Origin: Breznakibacter xylanolyticus
GTDB taxonomy: Bacteria > Bacteroidota > Bacteroidia > Bacteroidales > Marinilabiliaceae
Length of the DNA: 64,000 nt
Assembly (NCBI RefSeq): GCF_003254275.1
Contig: NZ_QKZK01000003.1
Span: forward strand, 56,580-120,579
Direction: 5' to 3'
Under the pieces are notes generated by a model. It made no database searches and was not told the origin of the DNA. It worked only from the letters and a program-made list of their open reading frames with translations. Positions within the stretch are counted from its first letter, which is position 1. The number at the start of each line of letters is the position of its first letter. Shown in pieces: positions 53,236 to 61,296 of the stretch. The position numbers and the translations under genes were made by a program.

Positions 53236-53952
53236 TTATTCCGTGGCTTTCACCATGGGATCGTAGCTCAATTCGATGTCCTTTGTTTCGGAATTGCTGT
53301 TTTTGTAGCGCAACACAAATTGGTGTGGCGGTGTCGTTGGCCAGTTGTATTCGCTCAGCTTAAAGCTGCGCAAGGTATAATAGGTGTAACCGTAACTGCT
53401 GTTGTCGTTGTTGTGGTCGTGGTACAGTCTCAAAACGGGCTTGCCCTCTATGTTCTGCTGCATTGGGTCATACCCCAGATAAAAATCGTGGCGCACGCTT
53501 CCGCTTCCCAGGTAAGTGATGTCGGTGTTCAGGTATTCGCCAGCAACCCAGCAGCCCTGGAGGTTAATGGTATTGTCTTTGAGGGTGTCGCGCCCTGCTT
53601 CGTCTACCATCAGGACATTACCGACGGTTATTATTGCCATTTCTTCTATGGCGATGCGCTTGTCATACCCCAGTTCGGTGCCGCCTTCGCCAATGATGTT
53701 GAATATTACGCGCACTCGGTCACCGCTTTTGATGGTCATGCCCGTGGGTTTGGTTGAGCTGTAAAGAACCAGCAATGAGTCGGTGCTGATTTTGAGTCCC
53801 GAAGTTTCGTCAATCACATTGCCGATGGCCACATAACTGATCTTGGTGTCGTTATCGTCAAGGTCAACGCATGAGGGAAGGAGGTGGATGGTCAGCAATA
53901 ACATGAGGGCGATGAAGCTCCTTTTGATGAATTTTTCGTGGTTTCGTTTCAT
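53236..53952 (-). CDS. NigD-like lipoprotein
   Basis: A 238-residue lipoprotein with lipobox LLPSC followed by VDLDDND. The mature part has the features of the NigD family: ISYVAIGNVI, DRVRVIFNIIGE, INLQGCWVAGEYLNTDITYLG and HDFYLGYDPMQQNIEGKP. NigD proteins are small all-beta surface or periplasmic proteins of Bacteroidota, first named from a bacteriocin locus, with no known activity. The ATG at 53952 gives the signal peptide; upstream in-frame sequence is not coding. It is followed by a terminator and is independent of the xylose operon. Confidence 0.82.
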   Translation of the reverse strand: MKRNHEKFIKRSFIALMLLLTIHLLPSCVDLDDNDTKISYVAIGNVIDETSGLKISTDSLLVLYSSTKPTGMTIKSGDRVRVIFNIIGEGGTELGYDKRIAIEEMAIITVGNVLMVDEAGRDTLKDNTINLQGCWVAGEYLNTDITYLGSGSVRHDFYLGYDPMQQNIEGKPVLRLYHDHNNDNSSYGYTYYTLRSFKLSEYNWPTTPPHQFVLRYKNSNSETKDIELSYDPMVKATE

Positions 53953-54089
53953 GGTTTTTTGAAATATGATTGTTAATGGTTGCACCGAACACCCCGTTTT
54001 TGTGTTTGTTTTTGTCCAAAATGGAAGGTGCTTTGGTGGTGTTGACGCAGATGATGTCTTTAAAGTTGCGTGAGGATGTGGTGCATCAC

Positions 54090-54116
54090 AAAAAAAATCG
54101 GCCATGTGCCGATTTT
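54090..54116 (-). terminator. Rho-independent terminator after the first FKBP gene
   Basis: On the minus strand AAAATCGGC and GCCGATTTT form the arms, followed by a T-run. Confidence 0.8.
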
Positions 54117-54121
54117 CTGTT

Positions 54122-54586
54122 TTAAGGTTCCACTTTAACCAGTGTTACCGAAAAGACCAACGGAGTGTTCGGAGCGATGGGCCCCACGCGTCGGTCGCCA
54201 TAGGCCAGGAACGATGGGATGATGAATTCGGCCTTCTCGCCCTCGCGCATGGTGGCAATGCCTTGTTCCCAGCCGGCAATGACCTTGCCGCTGCCCAGGA
54301 CAAACGCGATGGGCTGTTGTCGGTCGTAGGATGAGTCGAAAACGCGTCCATCCAGAAACCGACCTTCGTAATCGACAATGACCCGGTTGCCGGGCATGGC
54401 CGCAATGCCTTGGGTGACCGTTTGGTGGATGATATATAGGCCGTTCATCTCAGCCTCCGCGCCCGGATGATGTGCCTCGATGTATTGATTGATTTGTTGA
54501 TCCTCGTTTTGTTGCGTCACCTGGTTATCACAACTGATGTGAAGAAATGCCAGGGCAACGATGATGATGTAGTCGATTTTTTTCAT
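54122..54586 (-). CDS. FKBP-type peptidyl-prolyl isomerase, lipoprotein
   Basis: A 154-residue lipoprotein with lipobox LHISC. The FKBP domain covers about 60-154: VIVDYEGRFLDGRVFDSSYDR, FVLGSGKVIAGWEQGIATMREGEKAEFIIPSFLAYG (in parts) and the final VFSVTLVKVE. The active-site residues of the domain (Tyr, Asp, Phe, Trp) are present. It helps folding of exported proteins. A second FKBP lipoprotein gene lies 194 bp upstream. Pairs like these near a DHH phosphoesterase recall the gldI neighbourhood of Flavobacteria, but no other gliding genes are seen here. Confidence 0.92.
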   Translation of the reverse strand: MKKIDYIIIVALAFLHISCDNQVTQQNEDQQINQYIEAHHPGAEAEMNGLYIIHQTVTQGIAAMPGNRVIVDYEGRFLDGRVFDSSYDRQQPIAFVLGSGKVIAGWEQGIATMREGEKAEFIIPSFLAYGDRRVGPIAPNTPLVFSVTLVKVEP

Positions 54587-54718
54587 GTGTTTTAAAACGT
54601 ATTGAGATGTGATTATCAGGACACAAGGTGATGAGGTTTTCTGATGAATGGCTAGGCCGATCTTCGATTCCTTTCATGTAACAAGGAAGTATAGGGGTAT
54701 TGTATTTTCAATATCCCC

Positions 54719-54780
54719 ACTTTTAAACTCTCCCCTCCTAAACTTTTCCACTCTTACACTCCTAAACTCCTAAACTCTCT
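54719..54780 (-). repeat. Purine-rich simple repeat directly after an FKBP stop codon
   Basis: On the minus strand the TGA at 54783-54781 is followed by AGAGAGTTTAGGAGTTTAGG and related words for about 60 bp, the same type of repeat as at 8215-8338 and 60590-60653. Confidence 0.65.
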
Positions 54781-55296
54781 TCACCTCTCCCTTACGTCCA
54801 GTACCTCCACTTCGTAAATGATGGTGGCACGGGGGGGGATGCGGTTGTTGTCGCCCGTGAGACCATAGGCCAGGTGCGGGGGCATGATGAAGGTGGCTTT
54901 GTCGCCTTTGCGAAGCATCAGAGCCGCCTCTTCGAGCCCCGATTCCACGCCGCCTTGTCCGATGCGGAACGTGCGGGGGTTCTTTTTGTCGGATGCATAG
55001 CAGGCAGTCCCGTCGAGCAGCGACACGTTGTATTTCAGGCTGATGATTTGGCCTGTTGCGGCCGTGGGCGTTTTCTTTTTCGATTGGATGTTGTACCACA
55101 TACCGGTTTCGGTACGTTGCATCTGCAGTTTTTTCTCATCAATATATGTCTTGATGCGCGCGTCATCATCGTTCACCAGTTGGCGATTGATTTCAATGAG
55201 TTCGTCCATGGTCAGCCGTGTGGCAGGTTTCTTTTTCTCCTGGCATCCGGCCAATATTGGTAGAAACAGGAATAGGAGGGAGATGATTTTTTTCAT
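54781..55296 (-). CDS. FKBP-type peptidyl-prolyl isomerase, lipoprotein (second)
   Basis: A 171-residue lipoprotein with lipobox ILAGC followed by QEKKKPATRL. The FKBP domain (about 75-168) has IISLKYNVSLLDGTACYAS, GGVESGLEEAALMLRKGDKATFIMPPHLAYGL (in parts) and the closing IIYEVEVLDV. The second half of the motif is well kept, while the first pocket residues are diverged (no VFDSS). The start at 55296 (MKKIIS) yields the signal peptide. It lies between the DHH phosphoesterase and the first FKBP gene, all on the same strand. Confidence 0.9.
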   Translation of the reverse strand: MKKIISLLFLFLPILAGCQEKKKPATRLTMDELIEINRQLVNDDDARIKTYIDEKKLQMQRTETGMWYNIQSKKKTPTAATGQIISLKYNVSLLDGTACYASDKKNPRTFRIGQGGVESGLEEAALMLRKGDKATFIMPPHLAYGLTGDNNRIPPRATIIYEVEVLDVRER

Positions 55297-55309
55297 GGTT
55301 TTGTAATTA

Positions 55310-55420
55310 AGCCCCCCTATATTTCCCAAGGGTGACTTTGATGTTGTTTTTCGTCAAATATATATAAGCCCCCTATATCCCCCCAAGGGGGACTTAAGTT
55401 GGTTCGTCAAATATTTAAAA
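55310..55420. repeat. Two direct repeats of about 55 bp
   Basis: Copies at about 55310-55366 and 55367-55420 share AAGCCCCCTATAT, CCCAAGGGGGACTT and TTCGTCAAATAT. A lone related copy lies at 17011-17039. The following sequence to 55555 is T/C-rich with repeated CTTAGTCG and holds no gene. Confidence 0.75.
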
Positions 55421-55555
55421 GGTATTTGTAATCTTGTATCCTGCATCTTCGTGATTTAGCTCCTCTATTCTTTTCTTTAATGCTCTTGTACTTTTGCACT
55501 TCCTCACTCAGGCACTTTGCTACTTAGTCGCTTAGTCGCTTAGTTAGTTAAAAAA

Positions 55556-56563
55556 TTAAACGAATTCCGGCAGTGCTGTGCGATAGGTTTCTACAATGGC
55601 ATCCATGTCGATGCGGCTCCATTCGCCACCTGCCGCGTTGTGGTGGCCGCCACCGTTAAAATATTTTTCCGACATCTTATTCACGGCCACTTCGCCGCGC
55701 GAACGCAGTGACACCTTGATTTGGTTGTCGCGTTCGATGAACAGTGCCGAGATGTTGATGCCTTCAATGCCCAGTGGGTAGTTGACGAACCCTTCGGTGT
55801 CGCCCGGCTGGTAATTAAAGTCATTGAGTTCCTGTGCTGTCAGGGTGATGTAGGCGGCCTGATGCTGGGGAATGAGTACCATTTTTTGGCTCAAACAGTA
55901 TCCCAGCAGACGCATGCGGTTCACGGAATTGCTGTGAAACACCAGCTTGTGTATTTCATCTTTGTCGATGTTGCGTCCCAACAGGTTGGCCACCACATGG
56001 TAGGTTTCGGGGCGTGAGGAGTTGTGATTGAGCATGCCGGTGTCGGTCATGATGCCGGTATAGAGGCATGTGGCCGCATGGCGGTCGATGGCCGCCGACC
56101 AACCGGCTGCGGACATCACATCATACATCAGTTCACACGACGATGACACTTCGATGTTCGAAATCACCAGTTGCGCCAGTTGGGTATCGGGGTAGGGGTG
56201 GTGGTCGATGATGACGCGTTGTTTCGCGAAACTCAATAGCAGTTGCTCCATCTCCTTGACGCGTCCGCTGCAGTTAAAGTCGACCATCACCAACAGATCT
56301 GCATCGTCAAAAGCGGTTTGCACCTGCCCGGGATGTTCTTTGTAGTTGATGATGCGATCGGCACCGGGCATCCAGGCCAAAAACGAGGGCGTTTCATTGG
56401 GCATGATCACCGTCACGCTTTTGTGAAGGTTTTGCAGGACATTGTAGAGCCCGAGCGAGGCGCCTAAAGCATCGCCGTCGGGGTTTTGATGAGCGACAAT
56501 CAGGATGTGGTTGGCCGCAAGGGCTTTTTCGGAAAAGTGTTGTGCTTGTTGTGCCTGATTCAT
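55556..56563 (-). CDS. DHH/DHHA1 family phosphoesterase (NrnA-like)
   Basis: A 335-residue cytoplasmic phosphoesterase. The DHH motifs are HQNPDGDALGASLG, VMVDFNCSGR, VIIDHHPYPD (the name-giving DHH) and MTDTGMLNHNS. The DHHA1 C-terminal part carries SLRSRGEVAVNKMSEKYFNGGGHHNAAGG, given here in family order. NrnA-type enzymes degrade nanoRNAs and pAp or cyclic dinucleotide products. It precedes the FKBP lipoprotein genes on the minus strand. Length is normal. Confidence 0.92.
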   Translation of the reverse strand: MNQAQQAQHFSEKALAANHILIVAHQNPDGDALGASLGLYNVLQNLHKSVTVIMPNETPSFLAWMPGADRIINYKEHPGQVQTAFDDADLLVMVDFNCSGRVKEMEQLLLSFAKQRVIIDHHPYPDTQLAQLVISNIEVSSSCELMYDVMSAAGWSAAIDRHAATCLYTGIMTDTGMLNHNSSRPETYHVVANLLGRNIDKDEIHKLVFHSNSVNRMRLLGYCLSQKMVLIPQHQAAYITLTAQELNDFNYQPGDTEGFVNYPLGIEGINISALFIERDNQIKVSLRSRGEVAVNKMSEKYFNGGGHHNAAGGEWSRIDMDAIVETYRTALPEFV

Positions 56564-56627
56564 GGAGTGTATTGATTTTTTGAATTGTCAAAGTTAAGCG
56601 TTTCGGCCATCTGGTGAAAGCATCCGT

Positions 56628-56657
56628 AAAAAACAAAAGCCCGCAAAGGGGCTTTCG
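56628..56657 (-). terminator. Rho-independent terminator after the MCP gene
   Basis: On the minus strand AAAGCCC and GGGCTTT pair around a short loop, followed by TGTTTTTT. Confidence 0.78.
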
Positions 56658-56691
56658 TTTGGAGATGCAAGGTTTAGCAAAGGTAAAACGT

Positions 56692-58185
56692 TTATACTCG
56701 AAAGTATTGGAGGGTCTCTTTCAGGTCGGTGGCGTGCGAGGTAAGTATTTCGGCCTTCTGGGTGAGATCTTGCGAGGTGGCGGTGTTGGTTTGCGTCACC
56801 AGGTTGAGTTCCTGAATGGCGCCATTGACCTGTTCCACACCTTGGTTTTGCTCCACGCTGGCCGCCGCAATGTCCTGCACCAAGCGGGAGGTGTTTTCGA
56901 TGTCGGGGATGATGCCTGCCACCAACTGAGTGGCTATTTCGGTTTGCTGCACGCTGCTGCCGGCCATTTGGTTAATTTCGATGCTGGCCACCCGGCTGCG
57001 TTCGGCCAGTTTGCGCACTTCGGCAGCCACCACGGCAAAGCCTCGTCCGTGTTCGCCGGCGCGAGCCGATTCAACGGCTGCGTTGAGGGCCAATATGTTG
57101 GTTTGCTTGGCGATTTCGTCAATCACCTTGATTTTGGCTGCGATTTGATGAATAGAGGCCAGGCTGGTGGTGGATGACTCCTCGACGTGGCGGATGTCTT
57201 CCGAAATTTTCATGGCAATGCGGCGCACGTTTTCGGCATTTTCGCGGTTTTGGGTGATGTTGGCCAGCATCTCTTCCATCGACGAGGAAATCTCCTCGGT
57301 GTTGGCCGCCTGACTGTTCGACCCGTTGCTGATTTCCTCCGCTGTTCGCTCAAGGTCTAGGCTGGCCTCGGTCACCGTTTGGGTGCTGGTTTGTACTTTG
57401 GTGGCCATTTCGGAGAGTTTGTTGATTAAATGGTGCATCGCCCCAAATATTTCTCCTATTTCATCCTTGCGTTGTAAATGACGGTTTTCGACGGCATGGG
57501 TCAAATCGCCTTCGGCCACGGCGTTGAGGTGGCTCGCAAAATCGTGCAGGGGTGTCACGGTGGTTTGGCTCACCCGCATGGCAATGAAGCCTAATACCAA
57601 TATCATCCCAATGATGGTGAGTGTGATGATCCATGTGGTGCGTTTGCTGGTGTTGAAAATGGTGTCGATGGCCTGGCTCATTTGGGTCTTGCTGCGGCTT
57701 TCAAGGGCATCGAGGTGTCCCGAAATCTCTTTGTACATGGTAATCATCTGTTGGATGTTTCCGGTGACCTCGTCGCTGAAGTCCCCGCCAATCATCTTTG
57801 CGGATGTTTGTTGTGCCGTTTGGTAGTAGGCTGTGAAATTATCCCGGATGAGAATCAGGTTGCTGTCGTTAGCCATGTAAGGGTTTTGCAGGGCGGCATG
57901 CACCAGGCTGTCGAAGTGGGTTTGAAGGCTGGCTGTTGCGGCCAGTTTATCGTAATCGCTGGCGGCCACGGCATCCTGAAACCCCTTTTGCAGTTCCTTC
58001 ATGGTCATGATCAGGTCGTTGCTCAGCTCTACAAACGGAACGTTGTTCTTGTCGATGTGCATCAACAGTTTCTCGTTGCGCCGGGTGGTTTCGCCGTTGA
58101 GCACCATGAGCCCCAACAGTGTGACCACCGCAATGAGCGGGAGTAACATGATTTTAAACCGGATTTTAATGTTTTGTAGTTTCAT
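56692..58185 (-). CDS. Methyl-accepting chemotaxis protein
   Basis: A 497-residue transmembrane receptor. Transmembrane helices lie at about 11-30 and 184-204, enclosing a four-helix-bundle ligand domain (4HB_MCP). A HAMP domain follows (about 205-260), then the cytoplasmic signalling hairpin. The hairpin tip contains [45 protein letters not shown] (in parts), the diagnostic MCP sequence. No CheA, CheW or CheR gene is in the window. The adjacent short substrate-binding protein and porin suggest it may sense a solute handled by them, which is inference. Confidence 0.93.
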   Translation of the reverse strand: MKLQNIKIRFKIMLLPLIAVVTLLGLMVLNGETTRRNEKLLMHIDKNNVPFVELSNDLIMTMKELQKGFQDAVAASDYDKLAATASLQTHFDSLVHAALQNPYMANDSNLILIRDNFTAYYQTAQQTSAKMIGGDFSDEVTGNIQQMITMYKEISGHLDALESRSKTQMSQAIDTIFNTSKRTTWIITLTIIGMILVLGFIAMRVSQTTVTPLHDFASHLNAVAEGDLTHAVENRHLQRKDEIGEIFGAMHHLINKLSEMATKVQTSTQTVTEASLDLERTAEEISNGSNSQAANTEEISSSMEEMLANITQNRENAENVRRIAMKISEDIRHVEESSTTSLASIHQIAAKIKVIDEIAKQTNILALNAAVESARAGEHGRGFAVVAAEVRKLAERSRVASIEINQMAGSSVQQTEIATQLVAGIIPDIENTSRLVQDIAAASVEQNQGVEQVNGAIQELNLVTQTNTATSQDLTQKAEILTSHATDLKETLQYFRV

Positions 58186-58382
58186 GTGTTTATGGTTGAG
58201 CCCTCAGAATCAGCAGGGGGTGATTTGAAAGTGATTCATCGTTAATGGTTGGGATCTCCTTTTTGCGTCCTGAAGGGATTGCTAATGGGGTCTCCGTGTG
58301 TGGGGGATGGTTTAGTCCGGTGGTTTTGGGGCGCTCAATTTAAGGATTCTGCTCGAGATGCCGATCAGGTTGTTGAATTGTT

Positions 58383-58413
58383 GAGACACAAGAACGGCGT
58401 GTTCTTGTGTCTC
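58383..58413. repeat. Perfect 13-bp stem hairpin after the PstS-like gene
   Basis: GAGACACAAGAAC and GTTCTTGTGTCTC flank GGCGT. It lies about 30 bp downstream of the gene stop on the minus strand, but no T-run follows. Its GAGACA/TGTCTC ends match the palindrome at 14680-14713. Confidence 0.75.
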
Positions 58414-58444
58414 GATAGGATGAGTAGGTTTAGGAAAAAAAACG

Positions 58445-58867
58445 TCACTTGATGGGCACGGTTTTGACACCGGCCGTGGAGGCGGCCGCCGATACATACC
58501 CAATGGCACCGGGGTTCTTTTTCACGTATTCGAGCACATCGGCATCGGTGGCTTTTTCGGCCGGAGCTGTGCCGGCACCCGAAAAGGCGGCCTGTTGCCA
58601 AAAGTTACGAATGGCTGCGGTTGTTTTGCCATGCACTTGCTTTGAAAAGCTTTCGCGCACGGCCGATGATGACGACAAATCGACGGGCATCACGGCAGTT
58701 CCCGTGACCCATTTGCTCTTCTTTTTCAAAAAGAAATCGGAGGCTTCTTTTTTCGTCAGGGAGGTCACCGCGTTGTCGTTGTTGACAATCACTTTAAAGG
58801 ATTGTGCCTGCAGGCTCATCAGGGTTCCCACGGTGAGGAGTATCAGAAGTGAAAATATTTGTTTCAT
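58445..58867 (-). CDS. Short PstS-like periplasmic binding protein
   Basis: A 140-residue exported protein with signal peptide ending near SLQAQ. The sequence has the PBP-like features SFKVIVNNDNAVTSLTKKEASDFFL, KKKSKWVTGTAVMPVDLSSSS, FSKQVHGKTTAAIRNFW and VLEYVKKNPGAIGYVS, as in the small phosphate-ABC-transporter-type binding proteins. Only one lobe is present, about half the length of full PstS, and no ABC transporter genes are nearby. The start at 58867 (MKQIFS) gives the signal peptide; an upstream extension overlaps the porin. It lies 16 bp after the porin, so both are in one operon. A role in ligand sensing or in the outer membrane is open. Confidence 0.8.
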   Translation of the reverse strand: MKQIFSLLILLTVGTLMSLQAQSFKVIVNNDNAVTSLTKKEASDFFLKKKSKWVTGTAVMPVDLSSSSAVRESFSKQVHGKTTAAIRNFWQQAAFSGAGTAPAEKATDADVLEYVKKNPGAIGYVSAAASTAGVKTVPIK

Positions 58868-58883
58868 GGTGTGTGAGGAGTGA

Positions 58884-60020
58884 TTAGAATGAATAAATAA
58901 CCGATGCCACAAAGCCATTGATGTCTTTGATGTCGTGTTGGTAATAGAGGTACTCCAGCTTGAGGGTGGTTTCGAAGATTGGCTTGTAATTGATGCCGGT
59001 GGTGTAGCGGTTGTATTCCACGCCCGCTGCATCGTGGTACTCAAAACGTACGTAGGGGATCAGTTTGCCAAAGTTGTTGCTCACTTCTATAAACGAACAA
59101 TTTACGTTATAGTCATTGTCGAGATTGAAGGCTTCGTTTTTGAAGTTCATCTCATTCTTCCATACTTCACCCAATAATTGCAGGTTGTTGTATTTGGCCT
59201 TAAAGTTTAGACCGTAGGCAATGCGGTTCACGTCAAGGTCAATGATAAATGGGTTGGCGGGGTCGTAAGGATTGTCAAATGTTGTGGATGCTTTCTCTTT
59301 GTCTGAGAGCATCACATTGGCGCCTATCGTAAAATATTCGTCGAATGACACGCCGGCATGGGCACCTCCGCCAAAGCTCAATGCCTGGTTGGCGCTCGAA
59401 GTGTTCAATTTATATCCGATTTTCTCCAAGGCTCCGTAATATTCGTCTTCGGTGCCGAACAAACCTACCGGCCCGGTCTTCAACCACAAAGCGTTGCGGT
59501 ATCCTCCGGCAAACAGGTCGTAATCGAAACGGATGTTTTCACCCACGACGCCGTTTATCGACACAGCATCCATGTTGAGAGGGAAGAACTCGTGGTGTGA
59601 AATCACAAAGGGCAGCGTGGCGCTGTTGTTCACCGGCGCATAATAATAGGTGTTCATAGGGCTCAGGGGCGTGAGGAATCGACCCACTTTCACGTTCAAA
59701 AACGAGGTGGCTTTCCATTCGGCATTGGCCTCGTTAATCATTTGGTCAATGGTCAGGTCGGGACGGTACACAAACACCCCTTTGATGGTGATGTTCGAAG
59801 TGGGCTGGTAGCTGGTGAGTAAGCCGGCTTCGGAGAGCGACACGCCATATTGCTTGTAAGTCCCCTCAAGGTCGTGAAAATAGTTGGCCTCGGTGGCAAT
59901 GTAGCCGGTGATGCGGGTTTGGGCTTCCCATTCGGTTTCCTGGGCAACGGCCGGTGTCAGGCAAAAGGCAGCAACGGCCAGTGTCATCCATTTTTTACTC
60001 AGAGTAGTTGTGTTGTACAT
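58884..60020 (-). CDS. Outer membrane beta-barrel porin
   Basis: A 378-residue exported protein with signal peptide ending near AVAQE. The mature part has alternating beta strands with aromatic girdles (GYIATEANYFHDLEGTYKQYG, LNVKVGRFLTPLSPMNTYYYAPVNN, in parts) and ends in SVIYSF, whose terminal Phe is typical of outer-membrane barrels. It resembles the phosphate-selective or general porins of Gram-negative bacteria. It is followed at 16 bp by the PstS-like protein and preceded at 27 bp by the receiver-like protein, making a probable three-gene operon. Confidence 0.83.
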   Translation of the reverse strand: MYNTTTLSKKWMTLAVAAFCLTPAVAQETEWEAQTRITGYIATEANYFHDLEGTYKQYGVSLSEAGLLTSYQPTSNITIKGVFVYRPDLTIDQMINEANAEWKATSFLNVKVGRFLTPLSPMNTYYYAPVNNSATLPFVISHHEFFPLNMDAVSINGVVGENIRFDYDLFAGGYRNALWLKTGPVGLFGTEDEYYGALEKIGYKLNTSSANQALSFGGGAHAGVSFDEYFTIGANVMLSDKEKASTTFDNPYDPANPFIIDLDVNRIAYGLNFKAKYNNLQLLGEVWKNEMNFKNEAFNLDNDYNVNCSFIEVSNNFGKLIPYVRFEYHDAAGVEYNRYTTGINYKPIFETTLKLEYLYYQHDIKDINGFVASVIYSF

Positions 60021-60047
60021 ATTATGAAAGTTGTGTTTGTTCGGTAT

Positions 60048-60530
60048 TTAAGCAAGTAGTTGACAAATGGTTTGATGGTCGATGTCGTCTTTCACCAGGT
60101 ATTGTGTGGCTCCGGCCCGCATCACCTGTGCCCTGAATATGGCTTCGGTGTGGAACGACAGGGCGATGATTTTGGGCGTGTACATCAGCCCCTTCTTAAC
60201 ACTTTGTGCAATGCAAATGTTATCGATGTCCGACATTTTGACGTTCAAAAAAACATATTCAAAATAGTTATCCCGCAACAGAGCCATGCCGTCGTAAATG
60301 TTGTGCGTCCATCGAATGGAAATTCGGTCGTCTCCCGCCACATCTTCCAGCAGGCGACCAAACGAACGGATAAATTCCGGGTTGTCGTCAATAATCAGTA
60401 TGTTTCGGGGGGGATGCGCAGGCACGTTTTGTCTGTTTTTTTTGAACGTGCAAAAATACCATGGGTGATGCTCTCCGTCAGGTCGGTTTTTTCGAAAAAT
60501 AGTGCGGAAACTACGGGGTGTTTTCATCAT
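60048..60530 (-). CDS. Pseudo-receiver protein (CheY-like, phospho-acceptor Asp replaced by Asn)
   Basis: A single receiver domain. The acidic pair is in ILIIDDNPEF, the conserved Ser/Thr region in IIALSFHTEA and the Lys in QYLVKDDID. The phospho-acceptor position reads YVFLNVKMSD (codon AAC), so the Asp is Asn and normal phosphorylation is not expected. No output domain follows. A GGAGGAGGG Shine-Dalgarno-like run precedes the ATG pair at 60530/60527; a GTG at 60425 would give a compact 125-residue receiver instead. Which start is used is uncertain. It is 27 bp upstream of the porin gene. Confidence 0.75.
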   Translation of the reverse strand: MMKTPRSFRTIFRKNRPDGEHHPWYFCTFKKNRQNVPAHPPRNILIIDDNPEFIRSFGRLLEDVAGDDRISIRWTHNIYDGMALLRDNYFEYVFLNVKMSDIDNICIAQSVKKGLMYTPKIIALSFHTEAIFRAQVMRAGATQYLVKDDIDHQTICQLLA

Positions 60531-60589
60531 GCCGTTAAACCCTCCTCCATACCTAAATTTCACCACTCTTGTCTTTCAGCACTCCTGCA

Positions 60590-60653
60590 TTGTCTACCTC
60601 CTAAACTCCTAAACTTCTAAACTCCTCCACTCTTCCACTCCTCCACTCTTCCC
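60590..60653 (-). repeat. Purine-rich simple repeat directly after the NarL-type regulator stop
   Basis: On the minus strand TGA is followed by GGGAAGAGTGGAGGAGTGG and related words for about 60 bp. The junction TGAGGGAAGAGTGGA is identical to that at 8341-8327. Confidence 0.7.
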
Positions 60654-61283
60654 TCAAATCTCCACCAATCCATTTTTAATGGCAAACACCACCAGGCTGA
60701 TGGCGTTGGGCGATCCGGTGCGTAGCAACATTTCGGAGCGGTGTTTCTCAACCGTGCGCACGCCAATGAGCAGTTTGTCGGCAATTTCGGCGGTCGACAG
60801 CCCCAGGCAAAGGTAGCGAAGGATCTCTTTTTCGCGTTCGGTGAGGATGACCAGTGTGGTGGGTTGACGGTTGTTGACCATGCTCAGCAGCAGCTCCTGC
60901 GAAAAATATTTGCCTCCCTTCATCACCGTGGTGATGGCGCGCTCCAGCTCGTCGTAGTCGGCCTCTTTGATGATGTAACCATCCACGCCTAGCTCGTTCA
61001 TGGTTTTAAAAAACTGCTCCTCGCGATTCATCGACAGCACAACGACCTTTAGGTGCGGACACATGAGTTTGGCACGACGAATGGCTTCATCGCCCTTCAT
61101 CACCGGCATGTTGATGTCCACAATGGCCAGGTCGGGCGTGATGTGTTGCAGATGGTCGATGAACTCCTGCCCGTTGGCCGCTTCTATTACAATGTCCATT
61201 TGTTGCATTTCGCCCAGCAACACTTTTAGTCCCTGGCGGAGGATGGCGTGGTCGTCGACGATGGCTACTTTCGTTTTTGTCAT
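60654..61283 (-). CDS. NarL/FixJ-family response regulator
   Basis: A 209-residue regulator. The receiver has VAIVDDHAILRQGLK, phospho-acceptor Asp56 in LAIVDINMP and the Lys in GYIIKEADYD. The C-terminal LuxR-type HTH spans about 146-205 (LTEREKEILRYLCLGLSTAEIADKL, VRTVEKHRSEML, in parts). It lies 13 bp after the histidine kinase gene on the same strand and is the natural partner of that kinase. Target genes are unknown; the porin operon just downstream is a candidate by position only. Confidence 0.94.
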   Translation of the reverse strand: MTKTKVAIVDDHAILRQGLKVLLGEMQQMDIVIEAANGQEFIDHLQHITPDLAIVDINMPVMKGDEAIRRAKLMCPHLKVVVLSMNREEQFFKTMNELGVDGYIIKEADYDELERAITTVMKGGKYFSQELLLSMVNNRQPTTLVILTEREKEILRYLCLGLSTAEIADKLLIGVRTVEKHRSEMLLRTGSPNAISLVVFAIKNGLVEI

Positions 61284-61296
61284 GGGGTGAATGGGG

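Noticed and set aside
53236-54105. Longer start for the NigD-like protein
   Set aside because: The extra 51 residues come from sequence overlapping the terminator region of the FKBP gene; the signal peptide begins at 53952.
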